Program-made: the position numbers and the translations under genes
Notes under the pieces: model-generated
What the model was told of the DNA's origin: nothing
What the model saw: only the letters and a program-made list of their open reading frames with translations
Databases searched by the model: none
In this document: one piece after another, positions 1 through 10,286 of the stretch
Layout of the letters: each line of letters begins with the position of its first letter
Numbering within the stretch: the first letter of the stretch is position 1
NCBI RefSeq assembly: GCF_019175285.1
Contig: NC_056527.1
Coordinates: 113,367,434-113,431,433 of the forward strand
Direction of reading: 5' to 3'
Source: Sceloporus undulatus
Taxonomy: Eukaryota > Chordata > Lepidosauria > Squamata > Phrynosomatidae
DNA: 64,000 bases

Positions 1-102
1 GGATGTTGTTTCAGCTTTTCCTTATTATCTAGCCCTTACAAGATATCAGGTACTGAAGACTGACTATGTCTGGAGGTTTTTGAGGAACTATGAATCACTG
101 TG

Positions 103-162
103 GGTATACAAGTGGATATAAGTTGGTTTGGGGGAAAGGAACATTCCTGAAGGTGAATCCCA
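103..162 (+). CDS. TRA joining segment J1
   Basis: This is a germline joining segment of the T-cell receptor alpha locus. Its RSS has nonamer GGTTTTTGA (75-83), a 12-base spacer and heptamer CACTGTG (96-102). The segment reads YTSGYKLVWGKGTFLKVNP and ends one base into a codon at a GTAAGT donor, the phase needed to join TRAC at 16853. The usual Phe of the FGxG bulge motif is Trp, a substitution also found in some mammalian J segments. It looks functional. The window starts only 102 bases upstream, so the cluster very likely continues to the left. Confidence 0.9.
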
Positions 163-194
163 GTAAGTTTCACAGCTTATTTTCTTTTGTAGAC

Positions 195-300
195 AAGATT
201 TTTTGTGGGTTTTTCAGGCTAATGTGGCCATGTTCTAGAAGAGTTTATTCCTGACGTTTCGCCAGTATCTGTGGCTGGCATTTTGAAGATTCCAGCTATG
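195..300. mobile_element. Foldback MITE fragment, family B
   Basis: This 106-base stretch matches one arm of the palindromic elements at 11661-11815 and 57530-57732 (shared blocks GTTCTAGAAGAGTTTATTCC and TGTGGCTGGCAT). Only one arm is kept. No coding potential is visible. Confidence 0.6.
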
Positions 301-831
301 ATAACTTGGACACATTGGCCTGAATCCTGTTGATTAATGCCAAGTAGCCATTGAATCACTTGTGCTATAGTGAGTCAATACATAAGTAACATTGATTTGT
401 CACAGTGGGTTTACTCTAGTCAGGATTAACCCTACGTTTTAGGTCACGAAGAGCATTTTTGGTCCCAGACAGCCTGAACACATATTTCTCAACAGCATCC
501 ATTTGTGGCACAATGAGAAAGGCAAGCCACCTTGAAATGGATGTGCCTTACAAAACAGCTCATTATAAATCTCAAGAGTACAAAATAGCTTCAGACATGG
601 TGCTTGACTTCTGTTCAAAGTGAGAATAAACAAACCCATAGAATGGGATGCTCTCAAGCCATTTAGTTCACTAAAGCAGATCTTAAGTCCCAGTCTATAA
701 TGCAACAGTGGGGAACCTCTGGTCTTCCATATATTGTTGAATCCCAATTCCCATCCAATATGGTCAGTAATGGAACCTGCAGTCCAACAACATCTGAAGG
801 ATCACAGTTTCTCCATGTCTATACAGCAAGC

Positions 832-1191
832 CCTCCACATTTGCTGGGTTTAGAGATGTGGGACGCCTGTGAAATTGGAAAAATCTCTAATTAAAAAAAA
901 AAATCTTTTTTTTTTAACCTCAGAGAACTCCTCTCTAGGAATCTCTACAGCCTCCAGTGCAACTCTGTGGTCAACTTCTGCCATACATTGACCATAGAAT
1001 TGTGCTGGAGGACCTACAAATGCATAGAGATGTGATCTCTCTAGGTATCTCTTGATCCAATATCTGGTGGAAACTGACCATAGAGTCATGCTGGAGGACC
1101 TAGAGATTCCTAGAGAAAATTTATTGATCAAATTAATAAATAATCAAATCTGCCAATAATCAAAGCCACAATTGTGGAAGGCTGACTGTAC
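832..1191. mobile_element. MITE, family F (terminal repeat CCTCCACATTTG type)
   Basis: The left end reads CCCTCCACATTTGCTGGG and the right end CACAATTGTGGAAGGCTG, which are imperfect inverted repeats. The interior has two diverged repeats of a GCTGGAGGACCTA block. Related copies lie at 23690-24042 and 60988-61147. It is a non-autonomous DNA transposon; the superfamily is not determined. Confidence 0.55.
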
Positions 1192-1335
1192 TTACTTTCC
1201 CATCCGCCAATCTGTTCCCCTCCATTCATGCTTAGCTAGGTCCTGATGATATAAATATGGAGCTCATTTGAGTTTGGATGTCTCTTAGTTCCAAAGAAAA
1301 GGCTAGATCCAAGTTGACTATGGAAATAAAATTCA

Positions 1336-2361
1336 TTGATCTTGTGGTGGAAAGGAATAGGGGATTGTCTGATGGGCTGGATGAGGGAGAACAAACTCAG
1401 TGTGAATCCAGGGAAAACGGAAGTACTGGTGATAGGCTCCCCGGTTTCTGGTGGTGAGATCTGTCGCCCGGTCCTGAACGGGGTCACGCTCCCCCTGAAG
1501 GACTCGGTGCGCAGCTTGGGAGTGCTCCTTGACTCGTCGCTCCAGTTGACTTCTCAGGTGGATGCGACGGTCAGGAGTGCTTGTTATCAGCTTCGGCTGA
1601 TACGCCAGCTGCGTCCCTACCTGGACCGAAAGGACCTAGAAACTGTTGTACATGCTTTGGTAACCTCTCGACTGGATTTCTGCAACGCGCTCTACATGGG
1701 GCAACCCTTGTACCAAACCCGGAAGCTGCAATTGGTGCAGAATATGGCAGCCAGATTGGTCGCTGGTAGTTCCAGGTCAGACCATTTAACACCTATTCTA
1801 AAAGATCTTCACTGGCTGCCTATTCGCTTCCGAGCTCAATACAAGGTGTTGGTTTTGACCTATAAAGCCCTAAATGGCTTGGGCCCAGGGTACTTGGAGG
1901 ACCGCCTCTCCCCATATAATCCGCCTCGCACACTCAGAACTTCCGGGACTAAACTGTTGGAGATCCCTAGGTCCAATCATGTGCGGACCTCACAGAGGGC
2001 TTTTACTACTGCTGCCCCTCCCCTCTGGAATAAGCTCCCTGCAGAGCTTCGCTCCGCCGCCACATTAGCTGTTTTTAAAAAACAGCTAAAAACATACCTA
2101 TTCCGTCTGGCCTTCCCACCTTAATTTGTTCATTTATTTTCCTGCCCCTTTTCCCCTCCTTCCTCTTTTGACCCCGGATTGATGTTTAATTCTTATTTTC
2201 TTCTGCCCCTGCCATGTGATTTTTTTATTTTATTGTTTTCCTGTTCCTGTTTTGTAGTAATGTTTTTAACTGATTATCGGATTTTAACTTGTATTGTAAT
2301 GTCTTTTACATTTTTGTAAGCCGCCCTGATCATACCCATGGAAGGGCGGGATATAAATAAA

Positions 2362-2411
<50 letters not shown>
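1336..2411 (+). mobile_element. L2-like LINE, 5'-truncated, with C-terminal RT reading frame
   Basis: An uninterrupted 262-residue frame (1336-2124) matches the C-terminal part of an L2/CR1-clade reverse transcriptase: NKLSVNPGKTEVL, then a Leu/Arg-rich thumb region and DLHWLPIRFRAQYKVLVLTYKALN written here in part (HWLPIRFRAQYKV). The 3' end carries the L2-type tail with GTAAGCCGCCCTGA and GGGCGGGATATAAATAAA, and finishes in an ATT microsatellite. The catalytic palm motifs are missing because the 5' part was never copied. The open frame suggests a fairly recent insertion between J1 and J2. It is too truncated to be autonomous. Confidence 0.85.
2366..2410. repeat. (ATT)n microsatellite at LINE 3' end
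   Basis: About fifteen ATT units follow directly on the L2 tail, as is usual for this LINE clade, whose 3' ends are short tandem repeats rather than poly(A). Confidence 0.9.
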
Positions 2412-2412
<1 letters not shown>

Positions 2413-2707
2413 AAGAGATATCTATCTATATGAAAACTGGAGTGTTTCAAGAACAGATGAGATGTTTGGATGGCACTCTGAAATCCTACAGCCAGTTTAT
2501 GCGTGCTTACATGTAGCCTATAAGCACACTAGTTTGTCATCAGTCTTGTTGGTGTAAGCAAAGTTGGAGGTGAATCATCTGAATTTTAGAGAAAACAATT
2601 TTGTTTGTGAAATTACAAGTTATTATTGGGTATATATTTTTTACAAATGACCAAGAGACCAGGAACAATCTGAAGGCCACCATTTTGTAAAGGTATGGTG
2701 CATAGTG

Positions 2708-2764
2708 TTAGTGGATATGACAAAGTCATATTTGGAGGTGGGACCAAACTTGTAGTTCATCCTG
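2708..2764 (+). CDS. TRA joining segment J2
   Basis: The RSS has nonamer CCATTTTGT (2680-2688), a 12-base spacer and heptamer CATAGTG (2701-2707), one base off the CACAGTG consensus. The segment reads SGYDKVIFGGGTKLVVHP with an intact FGGGT motif and ends in phase 1. The splice donor is GTTAGT rather than GTAAGT. It belongs to the subgroup that shares the CCATTTTGT nonamer (J2, J3, J6, J7, J9, J11, J12). It is probably usable, though perhaps less efficient in both recombination and splicing. Confidence 0.88.
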
Positions 2765-3453
2765 GTTAGTCCTCATTTTTGTTCCTGTTCATGTTTAAGG
2801 AAATGCTTGTAATGCCATATTTATCCTTGTGAGAATTATATGTTGATTTCATTCCACAAAATAATTGAAATTTTAGAACCACTCTTCCTTTACCTGTGAA
2901 GTGCATGGGATGCTTAGTTTCAAATCATCATGCTATGACAGGTCTCAAAATTCAGTTTTGTGAGAGAATGACATTTTGGAGTGGATGAGTGTGGTCTTGT
3001 GCATGGTGTATTAGCACTACAATGTTCATGTTTATTTAATTCAAGGGAGTGCATTACAGCTAGCTAGCAGAAAAATGCAAGTCTCTCATCAAACTATGAA
3101 TCCTAGAATTTTGTAGGATGGAACCACTGCAGTTAAAGTGGAATGAAGCTGGTAAGTATGTACAGTGTAGATACACACAAAGGGAGAATGAGAAGACTTT
3201 TCCTCACCTCTTCTACCTTATTCCACCTCCTTTTCAATTTACCACTGCATTCCTTATTGAATGCTATCTATCCTGACAAGAGATCTTTCTGTTATGGAAC
3301 AAAATATTTTTATCAATTCCTGCAAGAACACTATGGGTCCTGAAGCAGAAGTATATGCTCATATTTGTCTGTACATAATATCATGAGGTTAGGTAGCATG
3401 TTGTAGGTCATGTCTCACAGAGCCACCATTTTGTAAAGGTGGATTTCACAGTG

Positions 3454-3513
3454 TTAACACGGATGGATGGAAAATCATATTTGGAAGTGGGACCAAAGTT
3501 GTTGTTATTCCTG
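3454..3513 (+). CDS. TRA joining segment J3
   Basis: The RSS has nonamer CCATTTTGT (3426-3434), a 12-base spacer and consensus heptamer CACAGTG (3447-3453). The segment reads NTDGWKIIFGSGTKVVVIP and is followed by donor GTAAGC. All recombination and splicing signals look sound. It is closely related to J2 in flank, RSS and core motif, which suggests local duplication. Confidence 0.92.
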
Positions 3514-4230
3514 GTAAGCTGTCATTCTGGTCTTTACCCATGTTTGTTACGAGTAAGACTTTTATGTGACTTCTTGATTAATTCCACAACTTAGTCCTTT
3601 ATTGAGTTGGGGTCTGTCATGTGCTTCTTTGATCATAGAGGCTGTGAAATATCATTTCACTAGATCTTTATACCTAGAGGGAATTGTATGTTGGGAACAG
3701 TGGATGGACCATTAAAAGATTGTACAAAAGCAAACTGTTTCATTTCCACTTTGTAGCTGTGGTTCACCATTTAACCATCCTTCACCCCATCTAGCCACAG
3801 TCTAAAATCTTTATAGTAGGTTTCTGACAGGAAGATGGAGTCACATATGGAGCACTTTCCCCACATTTTCACCCAGTCTCCTAAAAGAATGATTAAGTAT
3901 AGTCTGAACCCTCTAACCTGAATCCTGCTCTTAGTCCCAACTAAACCCATTGGATTAATGGGATTTGCATAAGTATTGACTCCGCACTCAGCGATTGATT
4001 CCACCATCCTTCTCTACTTGGGACTAACTAATAGGATTGAGGATACTGTTTTTAGAAACAAATAACTGGATTTGTTGCAAGACTGAAATCTATTGCATGG
4101 TTATATCTACTTTTGACTGTCAAATTGTTGATGCCAGTTGAATTTATTTAGATGAGTGCCATCCACTTGATTTATGTTCAGGAAGCTTCAAGGAAGATCT
4201 GACTATAAAACAACAATAACAACATCCCAT

Positions 4231-4275
4231 AAGATTTCCATCCATCCCATGGATGGATGGATGGATGGATGGAAA
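4231..4275. repeat. (ATGG)n microsatellite with palindromic edge
   Basis: A CCATCCATCCC run meets a GGATGGATGG run, giving a short hairpin-prone tandem repeat between J3 and J4. Confidence 0.8.
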
Positions 4276-4536
4276 TTAGGGGAGAAAAGTGCAGAAACTA
4301 CGTGTTAAAAAGATGCAATGGAATAAAATGTATTGTGACAATAGAAATCAGGAAAAAATGGAGGTGTGATTGGAGATTTGGGGCAGAAAGCAAGTAAATT
4401 GTTGCTTCTCTTGACATATGACTAAAATGTCTCAGGAATATAGATGAAAAATATGGTAGATACTGTCCACATTACGATAGAAAGAATGAATTGAACCTTC
4501 TGACTGATAGTTTTTGTCACAATAGCAAACACTGTG

Positions 4537-4596
4537 TGAATACAGGTAGCTACAAAGTCATCTTTGGAAGTGGGACCAGGCTTCATGTTAAACCAA
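4537..4596 (+). CDS. TRA joining segment J4
   Basis: The RSS is close to consensus: nonamer AGTTTTTGT (4509-4517), a 12-base spacer and heptamer CACTGTG (4530-4536). The segment reads NTGSYKVIFGSGTRLHVKP and is followed by donor GTAAGA. It ends in KP like J8 and J10, unlike the LP/IP ending of the CCATTTTGT subgroup. It looks functional. Confidence 0.92.
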
Positions 4597-5349
4597 GTAA
4601 GATGTGTGCAGTACGTTTGATTAAAGAATTTCTGCATTTTGTTTGCTTTCCCTGGAAACGGATTGCCTATGACCATGGATATATTGGGAAGACATGGTAG
4701 TTATTTCTGCTGAATTAAACATCTTCCCATCATTGGTGAGTCTTCTCATAAATCTTGGATTGGACCCTGATGTAATCATACTTAGAGCAAAAGCAAATAA
4801 GTGAAATTTAACTGAATCATGACTAACTCAAGTCTTCCTGCTCTCAGTATGAAGTCTGGGTCCAATCTCTTATACTTTCCACAAAATTTAATAGAGTGGT
4901 AGAACATATAATAGTGAAGTTAGAAAAAGGTAACAGCTACAATAGAAGATGTTTTTGCTGTAGATATAGGAACACATACCCATCCCCATGATTTTATAGG
5001 ATGTTTGCACAACCAGGGTGTGTATATCGCAAATGGAATTGTGTATGAGTATTCGTTGTTTTTAAAAATGACTGTTCCCCACATGCTCAATCGCAGTCTT
5101 TCAAGGTACACATGGAGGGGTGTGTGTGAGATATGGCTTCCTAAGGTATGAATGAAGTATATCAGTCAAAAACATTAGAATTCCCTTGGTTCTACAGACA
5201 TAGTTGCATGGTTCTTTGACACACTCAAGTTTTCTAGTGCACTTAGTCACTGTTGTGAATGGAAGATGGTCCCCAAGGAAAAAGTAGGGAAAGGGCATTT
5301 TGTTTCTTTTGCATGAATTAGGGTTTGAAAGTATGTGTAGGATGGTGGG

Positions 5350-5410
5350 CAGTATGATGTAGGATGCAACCACCAGTTTGGAAAAGGAACAAAAGCCTTT
5401 GTGAAATCCA
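5350..5410 (+). CDS. TRA joining segment J5, RSS degenerate
   Basis: An open J-like frame holds YDVGCNHQ followed by FGKGTKAFVKS, with donor GTGAGC at 5411 and the correct phase. Upstream, the best nonamer is GGGTTTGAA (5321-5329). A 12-base spacer then leads to ATGGTGG (5342-5348), which lacks the CAC that RAG cleavage depends on. The coding part is intact but normal V(D)J recombination is unlikely. It is probably a J of ORF or pseudogene class. The start is set only by that poor heptamer. Confidence 0.7.
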
Positions 5411-5517
5411 GTGAGCACATACAGTTAAAAGTATCCAGCAGGAGGAATAGAAAATTGATCTCAGGGCATAAATGCTCAGTACAAATAGTCCCTTTAGACT
5501 GTTGGATAACACTCAGC

Positions 5518-5960
5518 CACACTGCAGAAACAAAGCAGTTTGACCACTTTAACTATCATGGCTTCATTCTGTAGAATGCTTGGATTTGAAGTTTAGTGAG
5601 ATATCCAGCCTGGTCTATCAGGGAGCTCTGATGCCTTTGTGTGTTGTCTGCCTTCCAGTTGTTTCTGATTTATGGTGACCCTAAGATGAAACGATCATAG
5701 GGTTTTCTTGGCAAGATTTGTTCAGAGGTTTGTCATTGCCTTCCCCTGAGGCTGAGAATGTGTGACTTGCCTAAGGTCATCCAGTGGCTTTCCGTGGCCA
5801 AACAGGGATTGAACGCTGCTCTCCAGGAGCCATAGTCCAACATTCAAACCATTATTCCACGCTGGTACTTCACCAAATCTAAATCCTAGGATTCTATAGG
5901 ATAGAGTCATTGTCATTAAAATGGTGTTAAACTGCTCTGTTTCTGCAGTGTGGATACCCC
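5518..5960. mobile_element. Palindromic MITE, family A, split by a SINE
   Basis: The outer parts (5518-5635 and 5867-5960) are the two arms of the most common MITE of this window. The arms read ACTGCAGAAACAAAGCAGTT and, inverted, AAACTGCTCTGTTTCTGCAGT. A Sauria-type SINE (5636-5866, - strand) sits between them, so the SINE is younger than the MITE. Confidence 0.8.
5636..5866 (-). mobile_element. Sauria-type tRNA SINE inside a family A MITE
   Basis: Read on the - strand it has the typical block order of this SINE family: a tRNA-like head, GTGACCTTGGGCAAGTC-like, CTCAGCCTCAG-like and CTTGCCAAGAAAACCC-like segments. The RTE-like 3' tail is missing or diverged. It interrupts the palindromic element around it. 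Confidence 0.75.
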
Positions 5961-6349
5961 TGCAAGTGGCCTGGTCAAACAGTGTGCTTTTTCAATACAT
6001 ACCTAAGTCTGAGACAAGGACAGTAATGCACTTTTAATGAGTGTGAGACTCTAATCAGTTTGGTGTAACTGAATGTATTTGTTCCCAATATTTTACATAT
6101 AACCAACAAATGAGCATCTGTTTTAGGATTAGTAAGAACAGTGTGCTAAGACCAAGAAAGTATTAGAACCAAGAAACTATACCAACCTTTTCATATAAAA
6201 CAGAGAATCTTTGGCCCTCCAAATGTTGACATGCTGCTACTCCCATCATAGCCTACCATTGGCCAGACTGGCTATAGTTGATGGGACCCAAGATAAACCA
6301 AATAACTGGAGGGTGACAGGTTTCTCTGTTTTATATTTATTATTTGATT

Positions 6350-6545
6350 TATCGCTACAGTTGCCCCTGTGTTTTTGTAGGGGATCCACCCCCCCCCGAA
6401 AACGGAATATCATCGATATTCAAGCCCCATTGGCTTGAATGGTGGTACATGCCTCATTTTGTCCCCCTCCGTTTGCCACCCACGAATGGGCAAGGGATGC
6501 AGATTCCAAGTCTGTGAAAATGGAGGGGAGACTGTACTTTGAAGA
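6350..6545. mobile_element. Unclassified MITE-like repeat
   Basis: The stretch starts near GTAGGGGATCCACC and ends AAAATGGAGGGGAGACTGTAC. That right end resembles the GGAGGGCTGACTGTA ends of other repeats here (36555, 43680). It has a C-rich run and no coding frame. The family assignment is weak. Confidence 0.35.
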
Positions 6546-6684
6546 AGAGTGAAAAAAAATAAGGAAAGAGGCAGCTATTCGAATAAGCAGTTTGTGTGTT
6601 TAATTATTTTTAAATGGAAGAATGGAAATGACTGGAATGCTAGTGGAAATCATGCACCATTTTGTAAAGGCCAGTCTCACAGTG

Positions 6685-6750
6685 TTAATACTGGTAGTGG
6701 ATGGGGCAAAATCACATTTGGAAGTGGAACCAAACTCCTTGTTCTCCCTA
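6685..6750 (+). CDS. TRA joining segment J6
   Basis: The RSS has nonamer CCATTTTGT (6657-6665), a 12-base spacer and consensus heptamer CACAGTG (6678-6684). The segment begins NTGSGWGKIT and continues FGSGTKLLVLP. It ends in phase 1 at donor GTAAGT. It is very similar to J7 and J9 in length (66 bases) and sequence, so these three form a recent duplication group. It looks functional. Confidence 0.93.
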
Positions 6751-7026
6751 GTAAGTTGACATTTTTTCATGTCCTTATGTTTAGGGCTATTGGGGTTAGA
6801 TGTCCACTTTTATAAAGGTTTTGTAGGAGTTCATGCAGTCCATGAGGTTGGGCCCAGATTCATGTTGAGTAGAAGACTTTAGCTTCCATTTGCATTTATG
6901 TTAACTTCCAAATAATAATATATATTTTAGGTCTTGCATGGCCTGAGCTTTGGGCTGAACTATTTATGTATGTGTCTTAGGGTTTCTTAGCTACACTAAG
7001 CTCTCTGATAATTTAATTCTGAAGTT

Positions 7027-7165
7027 AGAACAGGAATGGGCAAGATGCAGTTTTCCAAGCATTGGTAGACTTCATCTCCCATCCGCTTAGCCTACATTGC
7101 CAGTGACAAGGGATACTGGGTGTTACAGTACAATAGCATCTGGAGGACCACATGATTTCCACACC
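7027..7165. mobile_element. hAT-like MITE, family C
   Basis: The left end CAGGAATGGGCAAGATGCAG and right end CACATGATTTCCACACCTG frame a roughly 140-base near-palindrome with the blocks AGACTTCATCTCCCATC and ATCTGGAGGACCACA. Similar elements lie at 10930-11065, 47862-47975 and 59300-59430. No coding potential is present. Confidence 0.6.
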
Positions 7166-7300
7166 TGATTTAGAGAACAGCATTAAAAAGCAGACAAACT
7201 GTGGGATGGGGCTATTTAAAGATCTGAGTGAACCATAGAGCAGAACTAGGCTTAGAAACTAGCAGAGGGGCGTCATTTTGTAAAGATGTGCTGCACAGTG

Positions 7301-7366
7301 TTAATAGTGGTACTGGTTGGAACAAAGTGACTTTTGGAAGTGGGACCAAACTCATAGTTCTCCCTG
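7301..7366 (+). CDS. TRA joining segment J7
   Basis: The RSS has nonamer TCATTTTGT (7273-7281), a 12-base spacer AAAGATGTGCTG and heptamer CACAGTG (7294-7300). The segment begins NSGTGWNKVT and continues FGSGTKLIVLP, with donor GTAAGA. It is a close relative of J6 and J9. It looks functional. Confidence 0.93.
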
Positions 7367-7371
7367 GTAAG

Positions 7372-7446
7372 ATATGTTGAGCGTTGTTGAGCATTGAGTA
7401 CAGGATGAGTATTATTGTTGTGTTGAGCATTGAGTACAGGATGAGT
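7372..7446. repeat. Short direct repeat downstream of J7
   Basis: The block TTGAGCATTGAGTACAGG-ATGAGTATTATT occurs twice in tandem with a short linker between the copies. It is a local duplication with no visible function. Confidence 0.75.
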
Positions 7447-7629
7447 ATTATTAGGCTCTGTGGGAATGGCCATTTGTGACAAGTCATTCACCCCATTGCA
7501 CAGAGGACTCCAGAAGACATTTTAGACCAGACCAGCTGAAATCAATGGGGCTTAAATAATCATAATTATTTAGATTGCAATGATCCATTTTAAGTGTAAC
7601 CAAAGAGTATTCAGACTACACAATTCTAT

Positions 7630-7850
7630 CATTGATACCGCTTTAACTATCATGGCTTCATCCTATGGTATTCTGGGGTTGCAGTTTGACAGGGGTATGT
7701 TGAATTCCTTCCCAGAAAATTCTGGCACTGTGATTGCAATACAGTATGCCAGCTACTTCATCAAATTACTACTCCCAGAATTCCATACTGTGGAGACCTG
7801 GTAATTAAACTGGTTTCAAACTACTGTAGCTGTGCACTGTAGATCCACTC
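7630..7850. mobile_element. Palindromic MITE, family A
   Basis: The left arm has GATACCGCTTTAACTATCAT and the right arm has a diverged inverted copy ending near CTGTAGATCCACTC. The centre is more diverged than in other copies. Confidence 0.6.
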
Positions 7851-8194
7851 TAAGTGTAGTGTGGATGCACTTTAAGGTCATTCTCAAGAGCATTTTCAAA
7901 CATGGGATAACAGCCTCTAGTTTTAAAATATGATTACATTGTTATTAGCTTCCAGTATTTAAATGGATTTTTTTGAGATGTTATATATATTATATCTATG
8001 TAACATCTCAAAGCGTGCACATACACAAAATTATTTCAGACTTGTAGATTTTGTAGAACAACTGTGTCAAACCTAGGCTCCTTGTCTAAAACTGCTAAGG
8101 GGATGAGAATCCCTGTTTTACCTGTAACAAAGGTAAGAATTTTGTGGGACACATTTGTAGTATACCTGTTTTTGAAAAGATGCACAGCACAGTG

Positions 8195-8257
8195 TGTACT
8201 ATGATGCAGGATACAAGCTCAGCTTCGGCAAAGGAACTAAGCTGTTAGTGAAACCCA
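8195..8257 (+). CDS. TRA joining segment J8
   Basis: The RSS has nonamer TGTTTTTGA (8167-8175), a 12-base spacer and consensus heptamer CACAGTG (8188-8194). The segment begins YYDAGYKLS and continues FGKGTKLLVKP, ending at donor GTAAGT. FGKGT and the KP end place it with J1 and J10 rather than the CCATTTTGT subgroup. It looks functional. Confidence 0.93.
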
Positions 8258-8417
8258 GTAAGTATATAGGTATAATACTTCATCAAGAGAAATAAAAATT
8301 GATTTGAGGATTGAGGCTTCATAAATTTACCAGAATGCACCATCAACATGATATAGCACTATTTTGGTAGTTTTTGAGAACTCTCATTATCAGCGTGATA
8401 AAAGGATAGCTGTGTGA

Positions 8418-8490
8418 TTAATAATAATAATATTTATTTATACCCCGCTCTTCAGCCAAGGCTATCAGAGAGGCTTACAGTTTGTTAATT
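8418..8490 (-). mobile_element. LINE 3' tail fragment (L2/CR1 type), reverse
   Basis: AATAATAATATTTATTTATACC followed by a CCGCTC-like block is the reverse complement of an L2/CR1-type 3' end. Only the tail is recognisable. Confidence 0.55.
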
Positions 8491-9360
8491 AGACATTTCT
8501 AATTGAGTGGTTGAATGGTTTTTCATCTGCAATTGGGGGGGGCATACTGTGGCTCTCCAAGGACTATATCGCACAGCCTCCACTCCCTGACTTCTATCGA
8601 ATTGGGTGCAAATTCAGAAGTTAGGCTGATTTTATCCCATGGACATTTGTCTCAAAATGGATTCCCGTTGCCTCCAATGTTGAATTCGTGCCCTGTAAGT
8701 CACTTCAGCTGCCATTTTTTCCAATTCAGGGACCAGAAACTGTGTGATACAAGTGTTGGATTTCAACCGCCAAGATCCCTCCCCATTGCCTCTTCTGGCT
8801 ACTTGTGATACTTGGGTTTGGAATATACCAGGCTGATCCAAGAGTATTCTAGCCCATGCGGACCCAGCCTCAATCAATTCCTCTTTGTGGTTGCTCTGCC
8901 CAGTAAATGCACCACTTCAGCTTTTTAAATCTCCTCAGCAAGAAAACCAATGGTGACCAGAGTGACCTGTTGTCCTCCTTTTCCAGGACATGGCCTACAT
9001 TTCAACCTTCTATCCAGAAGGAGTTTCAAAATGTTCTCCATTTTAAGCATGACTAAGAAGCACGAATTTAGATGCGGTGCCTTGTCTTTCTTTGTGGTTA
9101 TGCCATCTGGTCAACCTGATGCACCAAAATGCTATGCCATGGCAGAATCTCCTTAACCAGATGTTTTTCCTTCCATGGCATAGGCAATAGACCATCCTAA
9201 TCCTCTGCAATTCTTTCTGACATTTTAGTGAAACTCATTTTTAAAAACCCGCAGATTGGTACTGTGCTCAGTGTGAAAATAAGCGCTATGCTGGACTAGG
9301 CAGAATCATTGTGGTGAATGGGTTGTTGGCTGCCATTTTGTAAAGATGTGTCCCACAGTG

Positions 9361-9426
9361 TTACTACTGGTAGCAGCTGGGGCAAAGCCATTTTTGGAAG
9401 TGGGACCAAACTTTTAGTTCTCCCTG
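9361..9426 (+). CDS. TRA joining segment J9
   Basis: The RSS has nonamer CCATTTTGT (9333-9341), a 12-base spacer AAAGATGTGTCC and heptamer CACAGTG (9354-9360). The segment begins TTGSSWGKAI and continues FGSGTKLLVLP, with donor GTAAGT. Spacer, heptamer and coding part closely match J7. It looks functional. Confidence 0.93.
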
Positions 9427-9669
9427 GTAAGTTGGCATTTTAAAATGTGACAATGTTCAAAGAAATCCTGGTGGATTTGTAGAATGTTTGCTTGCATCCT
9501 TTTTTGTAGGATGTTTGCCTCGATCCATTTCAGAAACTTCAGTAATTTTAATTTCTAATTACATTTACTGTATATCTGGTGGGAGGATTTAAAAAAAAAC
9601 ATCCTTCATGAGACTAAGCAAAGATTGGTATCCCTTTCTCTGTTTCTTTCTTTTTATTCTCATTGATTA

Positions 9670-9671
9670 TC

Positions 9672-9729
<58 letters not shown>

Positions 9730-9777
9730 NNNNNNNNNNTATCTATCTATCTATCTATCTCTTTATCTGTTGGTCTG
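9670..9777. repeat. (CTAT)n microsatellite with assembly gap
   Basis: A long CTAT/TATC tetranucleotide tract is interrupted by ten Ns at 9730-9739, so its true length is unknown. Any reading frame across it is spurious. Confidence 0.97.
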
Positions 9778-9822
9778 TCAATTTTTATCTATCGCAGGAG
9801 ACATCTTCCATTATGGAACAAG

Positions 9823-9990
9823 GGCTGTATCTGCACTGCAAAAATAATGTAATTTGGCACTGCTTTAATTGCCATGGCTCCATCCTATGGCATCCTGGAT
9901 TTGTAGTTTGTTGTGGGACCAGAGCTCTTTGACAGAGAAGGCTAAATATCTCACAATACTACAAATCCCAGAATTCCATAGCATTGAGCC
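9823..9990. mobile_element. Palindromic MITE, family A, right end missing
   Basis: The left arm (CTGCACTGCAAAAATAATGT, then ACTGCTTTAATTGCCATGG) and the centre (CAGAGAAGGCTAAATATCTC) are clear. The right arm stops at GCATTGAGCCAC. No outer end is present on that side. Confidence 0.7.
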
Positions 9991-10286
9991 ACTTATTAGG
10001 ATTTTTTTTTGGTTGTGCAGTTTTCCTCAATTAACCCACCCACCCACCAAAAAGGCATAGGCCTACACCAGCAGTGGGCCACATAAAAAGGAATATGGAT
10101 CATAATCAGTTTTGAGAGATTATTGGCACACAGAGAAACATGGCCCATGAAAAGCTCAGTCTAGATTAAATCAACCTCTTGCTTTGATTCATTCCATTAC
10201 TCCCAACTACTGTTGAAGTAAAGTTGCTGTTTTTAAATTTCAACTTTGGTGTGTACACCTATTATTTTCAGAAAGGTGACATTTGG

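Noticed and set aside
1581-2068. Alternative frames on both strands over the L2 element
   Set aside because: They are shadows of the 1336-2124 reverse-transcriptase frame.
3285-3330. J-like TTCTGTTATGGAACAAAATA
   Set aside because: It translates to a GTK-containing string, but the FGxG glycine pattern is absent and no RSS lies upstream.
9800-9830. J-like CATTATGGAACAAGGGC near the microsatellite
   Set aside because: GTR is preceded by HY rather than FGx, and no RSS is found. The following sequence is a MITE.
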